Shown here piece after piece: positions 1 through 7,865 of a DNA stretch of 64,000 bases (position 1 is the first letter of the stretch; each line of letters begins with the position of its first letter). Source of the DNA: VRUE01 sp963837695 (GTDB lineage: Bacteria; Actinomycetota; Thermoleophilia; Solirubrobacterales; 70-9); NCBI GenBank assembly GCA_963837695.1, contig CAWINZ010000005.1, positions 1,178,001-1,242,000 of the forward strand, given 5' to 3'. The position numbers and the translations under genes were made by a program. Below the pieces are notes generated by a model that had not been told where the DNA came from, searched no databases, and saw only the letters and a list, made by a program, of their open reading frames with translations.

Positions 1-234
1 CACGTGATTCTTGTAGGTCTCACCGGTGCAGACGAGCTTCCCGGCGTGGTACCAGGTCGGCACCCCTCTCCATTTCCACTCCTCGACCACTTCGGGGTCG
101 GCCTGCTTGATCAGGCTCCGGATCCGGGCAAGCGTTTCGCCCCGCCAATCGCCCAACTCCTCGATCCTCGCGTCGATCAACTGGGGGGGAGAGCCTGCCC
201 CCTTTCCTTCTCTCGAGCGGCTCTTCTTCTTCAT
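1..234 (-). CDS. DUF1801-family protein (N-terminal 78 residues, cut by window edge)
   Basis: The leftward frame opens with ATG at 234-232 and stays open to base 1, so only the N-terminus is present. After a basic, Ser/Gly-rich start (MKKKSRSREGKGAGS) comes a helical stretch with DWRGETLARIRSLIKQADP, then EEWKWRGVPTWYHAGKLVC. The pattern of an aromatic-rich W-K-W-x-G-x-P-x-W strand followed by G-K-L-V-C is typical of DUF1801 (YdhG-like) proteins, small soluble proteins of unknown role. No partner gene is visible because the gene runs off the window. The family call rests on motif recognition only. Confidence 0.72.
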   Translation of the reverse strand, partial: MKKKSRSREGKGAGSPPQLIDARIEELGDWRGETLARIRSLIKQADPEVVEEWKWRGVPTWYHAGKLVCTGETYKNHV

Positions 235-322
235 TCATCGTCCAATCGTCTCGGGCTTTTCGTGCGGGAGGCCTTGTCGCGATTATGGCTGCTCGGACTT
301 GGCGACAGAGCCGACGCAGAGC

Positions 323-1108
323 CTAGGTAGTCGAGGGCGCCGGCAGGAGCCGTGAGCGCAGGATGAAGGTTGTCCCCTGCGCGGCGAGGGCGGCCGCGGT
401 CGCGAGGACGAAGGCGGTCGCGGTCGTCAGTGCGGGCAGGGAGACCGCGAGGGCGAAGCAGAAGGCGGCGAAGCCGTAGAAGCCGAAGAGGAAGTTGCGC
501 AACAGGACGCGGACTTGGGCGATGCCGCCGTGGGCGTGGGTGAAGAAGGCGAGGACGCTGGTAATGACCGGGAACGGGGCCAGTAGGCCGCTGAGGTGGG
601 GGCCGAGAGCGCCGGAGACGGCGGTCAGCGCGAGGACGAGCGCAAGCGCGGCCAGGGCCCGGGCGGGGAGGTCCCACCAGGGCGGCGCGGTGGCGATGGC
701 GGGTTGCGAGGGCGCGGCGGGCAGCAGCCGCAGGCCGAGCGCGAAGCAGGCCGCGACGAATACCAGCGACAGCGCCAGCGGCGGCTGGACCGGGTTCAGG
801 ACGGCGATGCCGAGCAGGAAGGCCGCCCAGCCGCAGAGCAAGGTGGGGACCGGCCCGGCTGCGGTCGCGATCCGCCCGTAGACGACCACAAATGCGGTCA
901 GAGCGGCGAGTCCGAGCAGCGTGCCGGCGGCCGCGTCGGCACCGAACTCACCGCCGTGCAGGAGGGTCTCGACGAGCAGGATCGGCCCGGCGACGACCGG
1001 TAGCCCGCCGAGCACGCCGGCGACGGCCACCCCCCAACGGCGGCCGGCCACGGAGACGGCGACCACACAGAGCGGGGCGAGCAGGATCTTCGCGGCCAGC
1101 AGCGTCAC
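323..1108 (-). CDS. Multi-pass membrane protein of unknown function
   Basis: A 261-residue protein that is almost wholly hydrophobic, with about eight or nine predicted membrane segments. Two similar stretches, around residues 31-46 (GVLGGLPVVAGPILLV) and 174-190 (LLAPFPVITSVLAFFTH), suggest an internal duplication with conserved Pro-Val centres, as seen in small transporters. The start ATG sits at 1108. It is not closely coupled to its neighbours: 57 bases separate it from the next leftward gene upstream. I do not recognise a named family. A transport role is inference from topology only. Confidence 0.7.
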   Translation of the reverse strand: MTLLAAKILLAPLCVVAVSVAGRRWGVAVAGVLGGLPVVAGPILLVETLLHGGEFGADAAAGTLLGLAALTAFVVVYGRIATAAGPVPTLLCGWAAFLLGIAVLNPVQPPLALSLVFVAACFALGLRLLPAAPSQPAIATAPPWWDLPARALAALALVLALTAVSGALGPHLSGLLAPFPVITSVLAFFTHAHGGIAQVRVLLRNFLFGFYGFAAFCFALAVSLPALTTATAFVLATAAALAAQGTTFILRSRLLPAPSTT

Positions 1109-1165
1109 CGCAGCAGGCTTGCAGATGGACGCCGGCTGAGCCGGTGCTCCACGGCGAGCGCGGGG

Positions 1166-2344
1166 TTAGCGCCCGCCCGGGTGTCCCGGGTCAGGGCCTT
1201 CGCCGGGGATGCTGTCGACTTCGTAGCGGTGGGTCCCCCCGCAGCCCAGGGTCAGCTTCCAAGCGGGACCGAAGGCGAAGATCCTGCCGTCGGGCCGAAC
1301 TTCGTAGCCGCCGGCACCGCGGTCGAGCCGGCCTGCTCGCATCTGTTTGGTGACGATCGCGTAGTTCGAGAACCAAGGGACCCTGGTCTTGCGCACGACC
1401 GGCCAGTCGGCTGAGCTCGCCAGCGCACCGACCGCTCGCCCGGCGGCGGCCTGGTCGCCGCCCGCGCGCGCGGCGATCCAGCTCGCGGCCCAGCCGCAGG
1501 CAACCGCGTTGCCGACCTTGACGGCAAGCGAAGAATGGTCGGAGATCGAGTCTTCGCTCTGCAGCGCGGCGGCGTCGAAGTCCGGCGGCAGCGGGATGCC
1601 GCGCAGCATTGCCTCGACGGCCTCGGACCGCGCTTCCGGGCGCACCGTGCTCGGCGGCATCGCCTTGAGCCAGGTCGCCACGTCGACCGGCCGCAACGAG
1701 CGCAGGATCCCGTCATAGGCGCGTCTGCTGCCGAGCCGGCCTCGGACCTCGATGAAGACGCGGCCCTGGGGCGAGAGCATCGTCGCGTACTCGTCGCGCC
1801 CGTAGTCGACGGTGGTCGCACGCTGCCCGAGCAGGGCGCCGTGCTCTGGAGCGCTGACGTTGGCGCGATCGCGCAGATACTGCCCGTACAGCCGCGCGGG
1901 GTACCAGCGGACGTCGAACCGGTGGCCGCCGTCGCTGAAGGTCAGTTCGCCGCTGTCGGGTTCGAATTCGTCGGCTCGGACGATCTTCCAGCCTGGCGCG
2001 GTGACGAGCAGGCGCGGGTTGGCCTCCGCCACCCGGATCGCCGCGGCGGCGAATTCGGGACGGCTGCCCCCAGGACCGCCGAGCCAGCCACCGACGATCA
2101 GCAGCGCCGCGATCGCGGCGATCGCGGCGAAACCGATGCCGAGGCCAAGCGTGGTTCGGCGGCGTCCCGCCGCGATCCGGCCGGCCGGAACTGGCTGAGA
2201 CGCCGCACCTCCGAGCGCCACGGCACGCTGCAGCGCGCGCTCGAGGTCTTCCTCTCCGATTGCCGCCGTCAGCTCCGTGGCGGAGGCAGGGTTGCTCGCC
2301 GCCATCGCGGCGAGCGGATCGATTCTGTGGCGCTTGCGGCTCAA
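1166..2344 (-). CDS. Membrane-anchored partner of ECF sigma factor (anti-sigma-like)
   Basis: A 392-residue protein with a soluble N-terminal part of about 65 residues, one strong membrane segment near residues 68-92 (LGIGFAAIAAIAALLIVGGWL) and a long extracytoplasmic C-terminal domain. Its start overlaps the stop of the upstream ECF sigma factor gene by 4 bp, the usual arrangement for a sigma factor and its membrane-bound regulator. I see no HxxxCxxC zinc motif in the N-terminal part, so this is not a standard ZAS anti-sigma. The C-terminal domain is unrecognised. The regulatory role is inferred from topology and operon position. Confidence 0.6.
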   Translation of the reverse strand: MSRKRHRIDPLAAMAASNPASATELTAAIGEEDLERALQRAVALGGAASQPVPAGRIAAGRRRTTLGLGIGFAAIAAIAALLIVGGWLGGPGGSRPEFAAAAIRVAEANPRLLVTAPGWKIVRADEFEPDSGELTFSDGGHRFDVRWYPARLYGQYLRDRANVSAPEHGALLGQRATTVDYGRDEYATMLSPQGRVFIEVRGRLGSRRAYDGILRSLRPVDVATWLKAMPPSTVRPEARSEAVEAMLRGIPLPPDFDAAALQSEDSISDHSSLAVKVGNAVACGWAASWIAARAGGDQAAAGRAVGALASSADWPVVRKTRVPWFSNYAIVTKQMRAGRLDRGAGGYEVRPDGRIFAFGPAWKLTLGCGGTHRYEVDSIPGEGPDPGHPGGR

Positions 2345-2943
2345 CTTGCCTCCTCGGCGGCCTCGGACGCCCGGGTCGGGCGCTCATGTGGTGAATGTCC
2401 GGCCGCCTCGAGATGTTTCGCGAGGCGGCGGCGCGCCCGGTGCAGGCGCACCCGGAACGCCGCTGCGGAGCAGCCGAGGACGCTCGCGGCCTCCTTCGTG
2501 TCGAGGCCGTCCCAGGCGACCAGGCGCAGGACCTCGCGCTCGCCCTCGTCAAGGCGCTGAAAGGCGCGCGCGAACGCGTCGCGGCGGTGCAGCGCGTCGG
2601 CCGGCTCCGGCGCGGCGCTCGGAGAGGCCGTCTCGTGCTCAAGTCGGTCGCCCAATCGGCGGCGCCGCCGGCCCGAGCGCCGCTGATTGGCGGCGACTCG
2701 GAGGGCGATCCCGTAGAGCCACGGCAGAGGTTCGTCCGGGATGAGCTCGCGGCGGCGCCAGGCGACGGCGAAGGCTTCGGCCGTCGCATCCTCGGCCGTA
2801 GCCCGGTCCGGCAGCCGGCGGATCGCGAAGGCAAGAACCGCCGCATAGTTGTCGCGGAAGCAGCTCTCGAAGCGCCGATCGGCGTCCGGCAGCGCTTGGG
2901 CTCGATCGCCGGTGGGAGGCATCTGTGGGTAGATGTCCCCCAC
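2341..2943 (-). CDS. RNA polymerase sigma factor, ECF (sigma-70) family
   Basis: A 200-residue protein with region 2 at about residues 27-95 (FRDNYAAVLAFAIRRL, DATAEAFAVAWRRR, PWLYGIALRVAANQRR) and region 4 at about 118-172 (LDEGEREVLRLVAWDGLD, EAASVLGCSAAAFRVRLHRAR). These are the two helix-turn-helix-containing parts of an ECF sigma factor that direct core RNA polymerase to a specific promoter set. A 25-residue tail follows region 4. It is transcribed leftward as the first gene of a two-gene operon with the membrane protein that overlaps its stop codon. The inducing signal is not evident. Confidence 0.9.
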   Translation of the reverse strand: MGDIYPQMPPTGDRAQALPDADRRFESCFRDNYAAVLAFAIRRLPDRATAEDATAEAFAVAWRRRELIPDEPLPWLYGIALRVAANQRRSGRRRRRLGDRLEHETASPSAAPEPADALHRRDAFARAFQRLDEGEREVLRLVAWDGLDTKEAASVLGCSAAAFRVRLHRARRRLAKHLEAAGHSPHERPTRASEAAEEAS

Positions 2944-3150
2944 GATGGCGGTTGTTACTCGGGTGGTTCGCTCAGACCTGGTGGAACTCGATGAGCGAGT
3001 TGAGATTGAGCTGTAACAGGCTTCACAGCTGCGTTGGGCTAACCCCGACTGGGCAGAGTGGTCGTTTTGCCCCCCTATGCGGGGGTCAAACGACCAGTCG
3101 GCACCGTCGTGACCCGTCGGCGATCATGGCTGTCGCCGTGGAATCAACCG
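2944..3150. other. Intergenic region with one GC-rich palindrome
   Basis: This 207-base gap lies between the sigma factor start and the 3' end of the SHOCT gene. It should hold the sigma factor promoter, but I find no convincing -35/-10 pair. The only clear structure is the palindrome at 3061-3094, listed separately. Confidence 0.5.
3061..3094. terminator. GC-rich palindrome, candidate hairpin
   Basis: GTCGTTTTGCCCCC and GGGGGTCAAACGAC form an imperfect inverted repeat around a CTATGC centre. It lies 67 bases upstream of the SHOCT gene's 3' end coordinate and 118 bases upstream of the leftward sigma gene. No T-tract follows on either strand. It could be a factor-independent hairpin or a repeat element; it resembles but does not match the GACTTT-N20-AARGTC family seen elsewhere in the window. 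Confidence 0.45.
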
Positions 3151-3423
3151 CTAGCCGAGGATCTTGGCCTTCTGGGTGGCGAACTCTTCCTCGGTCAGGA
3201 TGCCCTGGTCTTTGAGCGCGCCCAGTTCTTTGAGCTGCTCGATCGTCGACTGCTCCGCCGGTGGGGCGGGTGCCGGGGGTGGGGCCTGCTGTTCGGGGGC
3301 CTGCTGCTGTTCTTCCTGCCCCTGCCAGCGCTGTGCCTGACGTCGGGACACGCGGTTGCTTACGCTCGTCGCAGTTCCGGCGATGACCGCCGTTCGCGCG
3401 ACACCTCTCAGTAGTCCTGGCAT
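3151..3423 (-). CDS. Small SHOCT-domain protein
   Basis: A 90-residue protein that starts MPGLLRGVARTAVIAG; a much longer upstream extension of the frame is rejected because it overlaps the DUF6325 gene out of frame. A short hydrophobic N-terminal segment is followed by a Gln/Pro/Ala-rich linker and a C-terminal SHOCT domain at about residues 60-89 (STIEQLKELGALKDQGILTE, EEFATQKAKILG). SHOCT domains are short helical pairs found at protein C-termini with unclear function. It lies 19 bases downstream of the DUF6325 gene, and the two are commonly neighbours, so they are probably co-transcribed. Confidence 0.85.
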   Translation of the reverse strand: MPGLLRGVARTAVIAGTATSVSNRVSRRQAQRWQGQEEQQQAPEQQAPPPAPAPPAEQSTIEQLKELGALKDQGILTEEEFATQKAKILG

Positions 3424-3442
3424 CGTTCCTCCTCCTTGGTTG

Positions 3443-3880
3443 TCAGGCCGACTCGGCGGCGTCGAGGGCGGCGAGAACCTCGTTGACGGGGATGCGCCCG
3501 CTGGCGACCAGCTGGCCGCCTGAGCCGCGGACGGCGGTGGCGAACGGCGCCGCCCAGCTGTTCTCATAGACGAGCAGTGCCGCCGAGGTGCCCGGCTCGA
3601 GCGCCTGCGCCGCCTCGGCCAGGTCGTCGTCGGAGAGCAGGCCCGAGGCCGCACCGGCGAACTGCGCGAACTCCTCGATCTGCTCGCCCAGCTCCGATAT
3701 CTCGAGCCCGGCCACTGAGCCACCCTCGTCCTTGGCGATGAAGGCGAGGTCGAGGATCCTGATCAGGCCGCGATCGACCAGGTCGATCAGGTGTGGGACG
3801 GCCGCGCCGTTCGGTTGACGCCCCGGCCACTCGACGATGATGTAGTCGATCGGTCCCATCTCGATTGCGTTGGCGTCCAT
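3443..3880 (-). CDS. DUF6325 (DUF1269-like) family protein
   Basis: A 145-residue soluble protein beginning MDANAIEMGPIDYIIVEWPG. The opening GPIDYxxxEWPG, the LIDLVDRGLIRILDLAFI stretch and the central LVYENSWAAPFATAVR are hallmarks of the DUF1269/DUF6325 family, whose members usually sit beside SHOCT proteins in actinobacteria, as here. Function is unknown; stress-related roles have been suggested from context only. It is probably the first gene of a two-gene operon with the downstream SHOCT gene. Confidence 0.85.
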   Translation of the reverse strand: MDANAIEMGPIDYIIVEWPGRQPNGAAVPHLIDLVDRGLIRILDLAFIAKDEGGSVAGLEISELGEQIEEFAQFAGAASGLLSDDDLAEAAQALEPGTSAALLVYENSWAAPFATAVRGSGGQLVASGRIPVNEVLAALDAAESA

Positions 3881-3966
3881 TCAGCTCCTCGTTAGGCGAA
3901 AAAGGTCTTGCGCTCTGCGCCTGACGTTTCTACCACAGGCCGAGGCTCAGTCCGCCCTCGGCAGGG

Positions 3967-4392
3967 TCAGTTCCTGGCCGTGGCCGTGCGCGGCACGTCG
4001 TGCAGCAGGGCGATCTCACCGAACGATTCCCCGGGGCCCTCGTCGCGGCGGAACTCGCCGTTTTCGAAGACCTCGACCCCGCCCCGCTCGATCAGGAAGA
4101 AGCGGTCGCCGCGCTCTCCCTGGACGATCACGTCCTGTCCGGAGGCGACCTCAAGGGGGGCCAGGTCGTTGACTATCCGCTCGACCGTGGCGATCGGCAG
4201 CGGCGCAAAGATCGAGTTCTCGCGCAGCAGCCGGTAGTGGTCCTCGGCCACGGGCGCGCCCACCTCGAACGCCCGCAGGCGCGTCCAGCAGACGAGCACG
4301 AAGACCGGCATCAGCGCGCCGAGGACGATCAGCGCGCCGCGGATGCCCGCAAGTTCGACCAACAGGATCGCGCCGATCGAGCCCAGCGCCAT
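3967..4392 (-). pseudogene. Truncated MFS transporter with cyclic-nucleotide-binding domain
   Basis: The 141-residue frame opens inside what looks like the last membrane helices of a major facilitator protein (MALGSIGAILLVELAG, GALIVLGALMPVFVLVCW). It then runs into a cNMP-binding domain (ENSIFAPLPIATVERIV, VIVQGERGDRFFLIERG, GPGESFGEIALLHDVPRTAT). In full-length MFS-cNMP fusions there should be about ten more helices upstream, and the domain should continue past the RTAT motif with more beta strands and helix C. Here it ends two residues later at a TGA. Both ends are missing, so I read it as a remnant; expression as a short membrane-anchored domain is not excluded. Confidence 0.7.
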
Positions 4393-4758
4393 CGCCGCCA
4401 GGCGGGCCGATTCGAGCGAGCAAACGATCTAGCCAATCGTTTGAAGATCGGCAGGGTAGCCGAGCTTGGATTGAGGCGCTGCAGTGGTTGGAGGCCAAGT
4501 CGCGTTGGCGACGGCCGACCACGCCATTTGCTTCAATCTTTTGACCAGAGAAAGGAGGTGGTCCTAACTTGATTCACATGCTTGAGGGGACTCTGGAGGT
4601 GCAGGGCCGCTAGGCGCCGCACTGTTTCGGGGCGCCCGGCGGAATCCACCCCGGGCACCGGCGATCGTTGGGAGGCGGGTCTTGTCCCACCCGTCCGCTG
4701 TTCCCGCGTTCGTCTCCGAGCACCTGGCCAGGGCCACCTTCGGGTGGTCCTGGCTATT
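4393..4758. other. 366-base gap with a short ORF and no conventional gene
   Basis: No frame here gives a recognisable protein. The left part may be the decayed 5' end of the truncated MFS gene. The centre holds a 14-codon ORF with an extremely strong Shine-Dalgarno at 4549-4613 (listed separately). The right part (about 4620-4758) is GC-rich and shows no structure I can name. Confidence 0.5.
4549..4613 (+). other. Very short ORF with near-perfect Shine-Dalgarno
   Basis: AGAAAGGAGGTGGTCC at 4549-4564 is complementary to the 3' end of 16S rRNA over almost its whole length. Eight bases after the AAAGGAGGTG core is TTG (4569), which opens a 14-codon ORF, MIHMLEGTLEVQGR, ending in TAG at 4611-4613. 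No other site in the window has such an extended match. It could be a leader peptide, a micro-protein, or the relic of a strongly translated gene. No downstream rightward gene is close enough to be attenuated by it: the next gene is leftward. Confidence 0.4.
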
Positions 4759-5778
4759 TCAGAGCAGGCTCTGGGCGCACTCGACGATCGTCTCGTCGAT
4801 CGGGCGGGGGGCCCAGCCGAGCCGGGTCCTGGCCCGCTCGCTCGAGAGCTCGGTCTTGCGGCCGAGCTGACCGGTTATCGAGCGGACGCTGGGGTCGAAG
4901 AGTCCCATCGCGCGCACGACGAAGTTGGGTATCGACCGGCTCGGCACCTTCGCCGCGGCATCGCCCATGCGCTCGCGCAGGACGGCGGCTATCTCCGCCA
5001 TCCACCGGAAGGTCGCGACCGCGACGAAGCGCTCGCCGCCGGCCTCGGGTGCGGTCATCGCCCTGATCTCGAGGTCGGCGACGTCGCGGACGTCGACGAA
5101 GCTGAAGCCGATCCGCGGCACGCCCGGCATTCCTCCGAGCAGCCGTTCGATCGCCTGCAGCGAGAAGGAGCGGTCGTCATTCAGCACCGGGCCGATGATC
5201 GCGCCGGGGTTGACCGTCGCCAGCTTCTCGGTCGCACCGCGCTCGGCCATGAAGTCCCAGGCCGCCCGCTCGGCGACCGTCTTGGAGCACGCGTAGGGAG
5301 ACAGCTTCGGGTTGTCGGGGTCGCTCCAGTCCCGCTCGTCCAGCGGCCGGCCGGATACCGCTTTGCCGCTGCCGGTGACCGCCGCCACGGAAGAGGTGAC
5401 GACGATGCGCTCGACGCCGGCGTCGAGGCTCGCCGCGAGGACGCGCAGGGTTCCGTCGCGCGCCGGCACGATCAGCTCGTCGGGGTCCTTCGGCTGCTGT
5501 GGCGGGAAGGGCGAGGCCACGTGGAGGACGTAGTCGCAACCGCCGACCGCGTCCACCCAGCCGGCGTCGTCGAGCAGGTCGGCGGCCAGCACCGTGAGGC
5601 GATCTCCGGCGTCGACCTGAGATGCGACGGTGGCGCGCACCTCCGCCTCGCGGGCGAGGTCGCGCACCGTGGTGCGGACTCGGTAGCCGCGGCGCAGCAG
5701 CTCGACCACGCACCAGCCACCGAGATATCCCGAGCCACCGGTGACCAGAACGGTCTTGGTCTCTTGTCCGCCCTCCAT
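4759..5778 (-). CDS. NAD(P)-dependent aldehyde reductase/epimerase, extended SDR
   Basis: A 339-residue protein starting at ATG 5778 (MEGGQETKTVLVTGGSGYLG). The Rossmann glycine motif TGGSGYLGG lies at residues 12-20, and the catalytic S...YxxxK appears as TSSVAAVTGS and SPYACSK. The sequence resembles dihydroflavonol-4-reductase-like extended SDRs that reduce aldehydes or ketones with NADPH. The frame stays open further upstream, but those residues overlap the divergent DUF2855 gene, so the MEGGQ start is preferred. Only 40 bases separate the two divergent starts, implying a shared promoter region. Substrate unknown. Confidence 0.88.
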   Translation of the reverse strand: MEGGQETKTVLVTGGSGYLGGWCVVELLRRGYRVRTTVRDLAREAEVRATVASQVDAGDRLTVLAADLLDDAGWVDAVGGCDYVLHVASPFPPQQPKDPDELIVPARDGTLRVLAASLDAGVERIVVTSSVAAVTGSGKAVSGRPLDERDWSDPDNPKLSPYACSKTVAERAAWDFMAERGATEKLATVNPGAIIGPVLNDDRSFSLQAIERLLGGMPGVPRIGFSFVDVRDVADLEIRAMTAPEAGGERFVAVATFRWMAEIAAVLRERMGDAAAKVPSRSIPNFVVRAMGLFDPSVRSITGQLGRKTELSSERARTRLGWAPRPIDETIVECAQSLL

Positions 5779-5818
5779 CGAGTCCCAGCAGTATGAACGT
5801 GAGAACATCGAAGCGTCG

Positions 5819-6889
5819 ATGACGGACTTCCTGGTCAAGCGTGACGATCTGCGCGAGTGTCGCCTCGCGGAATCCCCGCTACCGGAGATCGACGCTGGCC
5901 AGGCGCTGCTCCGGGTCGAGACCTTCGGCCTCACCGCCAACAACATCACCTACGCGGTCTTCGGCGAGGCGATGAACTACTGGGACTTCTTCCCGGCCGA
6001 GGACGGCTGGGGCCGGGTGCCGATGTGGGGCTTCGCCGAGGTCGAGCGCAGCGAGGCCGAGGGGGTGGAGCCGGGGGAGCGAGTGTTCGGCTACCTGCCG
6101 CCCTCCTCGCACCTGGTCGTCGCTCCTGCCGACGCCGACGAGGCCGGCTTCGTCGACGGCTCGCCGCACCGTGCGGCGCTGCCGTCCGCCTACCACCGCT
6201 ACCTGACCACCGGCGTGGATCCGTTCTACCGGGCGGACACCGAGGAGATCCAGATGCTGCTGCGGCCGCTCTTCTTCACCTCGTTCCTGATCGACGACCA
6301 GCTCGCCGACGAGGGCTTTGTGACGAGTGGCCCGGTGCTGATCTCCAGCGCCTCGAGCAAGACCGCGATCGCCGCCGCCTTCCTGCTGGCGCGGCGTGAG
6401 GGCGTCGAGCTGGTCGGCCTGACCTCGCCACGCAACGCGGACTTCGTCGCGGGCCTGGGGATCTACGACCGCACTGTGGGATATGACGCGATCGAGTCGC
6501 TCGAGCCCGGTCCGGCCACCTTCGTCGACGTCGCCGGCGACGGCGAGGTGCGCCGCTCGGTCCACTCGCACTACGGCGACCGGCTCGTCCACAGCATGAC
6601 CGTCGGCGCCTCCCACTGGGAGGAGCTCGGCGCCGCCGCGGGCGAGCTGCCGGGCCCCAAGCCGACCTTCTTCTTCGCGCCGACCCGGGTCGTCAAGCGC
6701 TCTGCGGATTGGGGCCGCGACGGTCTTCAGACCAGGGTGGCCGAGGCATGGCACCCCTTCTGCGAGTGGACGGCAGGCTGGCTGGAGACGATCCCCGGCG
6801 AGGGCTTCGAGGCGGTGCGCGACGCCTATCTCGACGTGCTCGAGGGCCGCGTCGACCCGGCGCACGCCCACGTGCTCACCCTGACGTAA
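5819..6889 (+). CDS. DUF2855 family protein
   Basis: A 356-residue protein starting MTDFLVKRDDLRECRLAESP. The sequence ALLRVETFGLTANNITYAVFGEAMNYWDFFPA, split here as LLRVETFGLTANNITYA and GEAMNYWDFFP, is diagnostic of DUF2855. These proteins resemble medium-chain dehydrogenases in fold but lack a standard nucleotide-binding glycine motif; here ISSASSKTAIAAAFLL occupies that place. Function is unknown, with a link to quinone or alcohol dehydrogenases by distant similarity. It is divergent from the aldehyde reductase gene and its 3' end abuts a palindromic repeat. Confidence 0.88.
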   Translation: MTDFLVKRDDLRECRLAESPLPEIDAGQALLRVETFGLTANNITYAVFGEAMNYWDFFPAEDGWGRVPMWGFAEVERSEAEGVEPGERVFGYLPPSSHLVVAPADADEAGFVDGSPHRAALPSAYHRYLTTGVDPFYRADTEEIQMLLRPLFFTSFLIDDQLADEGFVTSGPVLISSASSKTAIAAAFLLARREGVELVGLTSPRNADFVAGLGIYDRTVGYDAIESLEPGPATFVDVAGDGEVRRSVHSHYGDRLVHSMTVGASHWEELGAAAGELPGPKPTFFFAPTRVVKRSADWGRDGLQTRVAEAWHPFCEWTAGWLETIPGEGFEAVRDAYLDVLEGRVDPAHAHVLTLT

Positions 6890-6890
6890 C

Positions 6891-6930
6891 CGACCTTGAC
6901 GGTGCTGTAGCCCCCACAAAGTCGGATGCG
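6891..6930 (-). repeat. Palindromic repeat, GACTTT-N20-AARGTC family, copy 1
   Basis: Read on the minus strand, this 40-bp segment begins CGCATCCGACTTTGTGGGGG and ends in AAGGTCG. The 32-bp core is GACTTT, 20 bases, AAGGTC. It sits one base after the stop of the DUF2855 gene and five bases before the 3' end of the convergent AbiEi-DUF559 gene. Its orientation is opposite to the copy at 7842-7892. As well as its role in the bracketed cassette, it could serve as a bidirectional terminator between the convergent genes. Confidence 0.75.
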
Positions 6931-6935
6931 CTGCG

Positions 6936-7865
6936 TCAGTGCTGCATTTCGCGCCGCTCTCGGATGCGCTGGACCGTTTGGCCGAGCACCCTTCGTACGT
7001 AGGCGCTTTCGTGCTTGACCTGGTAATGGGTGAATCGCAGGGCAGTCAGGCCGGTGGCGACATGGGTCTGGTCGCGGACGTGGTCCTTGGTTTGGGTGGA
7101 TGCCGTGCGGTGGTAGCGCAAGCCATCGGTCTCGACCACCAATTCCAGATCAGGCCAGAAGAAGTCGACCTCATAGCCATTCACCCAAGCTTTGGTCAGT
7201 GGTAGCGGTAGCTCTGCGGCGGCGGCTATCGGGCGAAAGAGAAGTTCGAGATCGGAATCCGAGAGGCGAAAGGTGTGCTTGTCCAAGAGCGCGCGTAGCG
7301 GTCCCACGCCCGGCTCGCCTGAGTAGCGGTCGAGCTCTGCCCGCAGGGCCTCGGGGTCGATGAGATCGCGCTTGTCGGTCTCGTTGACCGCGCGCTCGAG
7401 AGCCGTCGTGCTCAACTCGGTAGCGAGATCAAGCAGGGTGCGCACTGGACAGGTGACGGGGATCCCATCGCGCAGGACGATGTCGCTGCCCGGCAAGGAG
7501 GGCCTACTCAGCGCGCGGATTCCGGCTCGCTTGTGTTCGCAGCGCCTTCGTACGCTGATATCGACTCGCCCGCCGCGCTCCCTGCCGATCCCCCACAGCG
7601 CGGCCGCGCTGTGGTGGCTCAAAGCTGCGCGCTCGCCACAGGCGAGTACCGCGGCCATCCAGCGTCGCTCCCGGGTCAGGCGGGGCCAGCCGACAGCGTA
7701 GACACCCCGCCCGACTGGGTGGATCCGACCGGTGGCAATCCGGTGACGGATCGCTTCCGGGCTGAAGCCGAGAGCGAGCAAATCCCTCCGGCTCAAGACC
7801 CCATGCTGCCTGTTCGCCAGCGCCCAAGCTCGCCTGCTCCGCGCATCCGACTTTGATGGTGTCAT
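6936..7865 (-). CDS. AbiEi-type antitoxin domain plus DUF559 endonuclease-like protein
   Basis: A 309-residue protein starting at ATG 7865 (MTPSKSDARSRRAWAL). Residues about 8-60 form a winged-helix AbiEi_4-like domain (RQHGVLSRRDLLALGFS, RIHPVGRGVYAVGWPRL). A middle region follows with ALSHHSAAALWGI and TCPVRTLLDLA. The C-terminus (about 205-305) is DUF559, related to Vsr and restriction-like nucleases: NGYEVDFFWPDLELVVETDG then GLTALRFTHYQV. The D..E..ETDG acidic pattern fits a PD-(D/E)XK-type site. No AbiEii nucleotidyltransferase partner is present, so it is not a standard AbiE pair. A DNA-cutting role is inferred. Confidence 0.85.
   Translation of the reverse strand: MTPSKSDARSRRAWALANRQHGVLSRRDLLALGFSPEAIRHRIATGRIHPVGRGVYAVGWPRLTRERRWMAAVLACGERAALSHHSAAALWGIGRERGGRVDISVRRRCEHKRAGIRALSRPSLPGSDIVLRDGIPVTCPVRTLLDLATELSTTALERAVNETDKRDLIDPEALRAELDRYSGEPGVGPLRALLDKHTFRLSDSDLELLFRPIAAAAELPLPLTKAWVNGYEVDFFWPDLELVVETDGLRYHRTASTQTKDHVRDQTHVATGLTALRFTHYQVKHESAYVRRVLGQTVQRIRERREMQH

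Noticed and set aside
3061..3094. Fifth member of the GACTTT-N20-AARGTC family
   Set aside because: Arms are GTCGTTTTG/TCAAACGAC with different spacing; similar in style but the core hexamers are absent.
4582..5796. A 404-codon rightward frame
   Set aside because: It is antisense to the SDR gene and rich in Arg, Gly, Ala and Asp runs with no domain; the opposite strand encodes a clear reductase.
6936..7865. Complete AbiE phage-defence pair
   Set aside because: Only the AbiEi-like domain is present, fused to DUF559; no AbiEii nucleotidyltransferase gene lies on either side.
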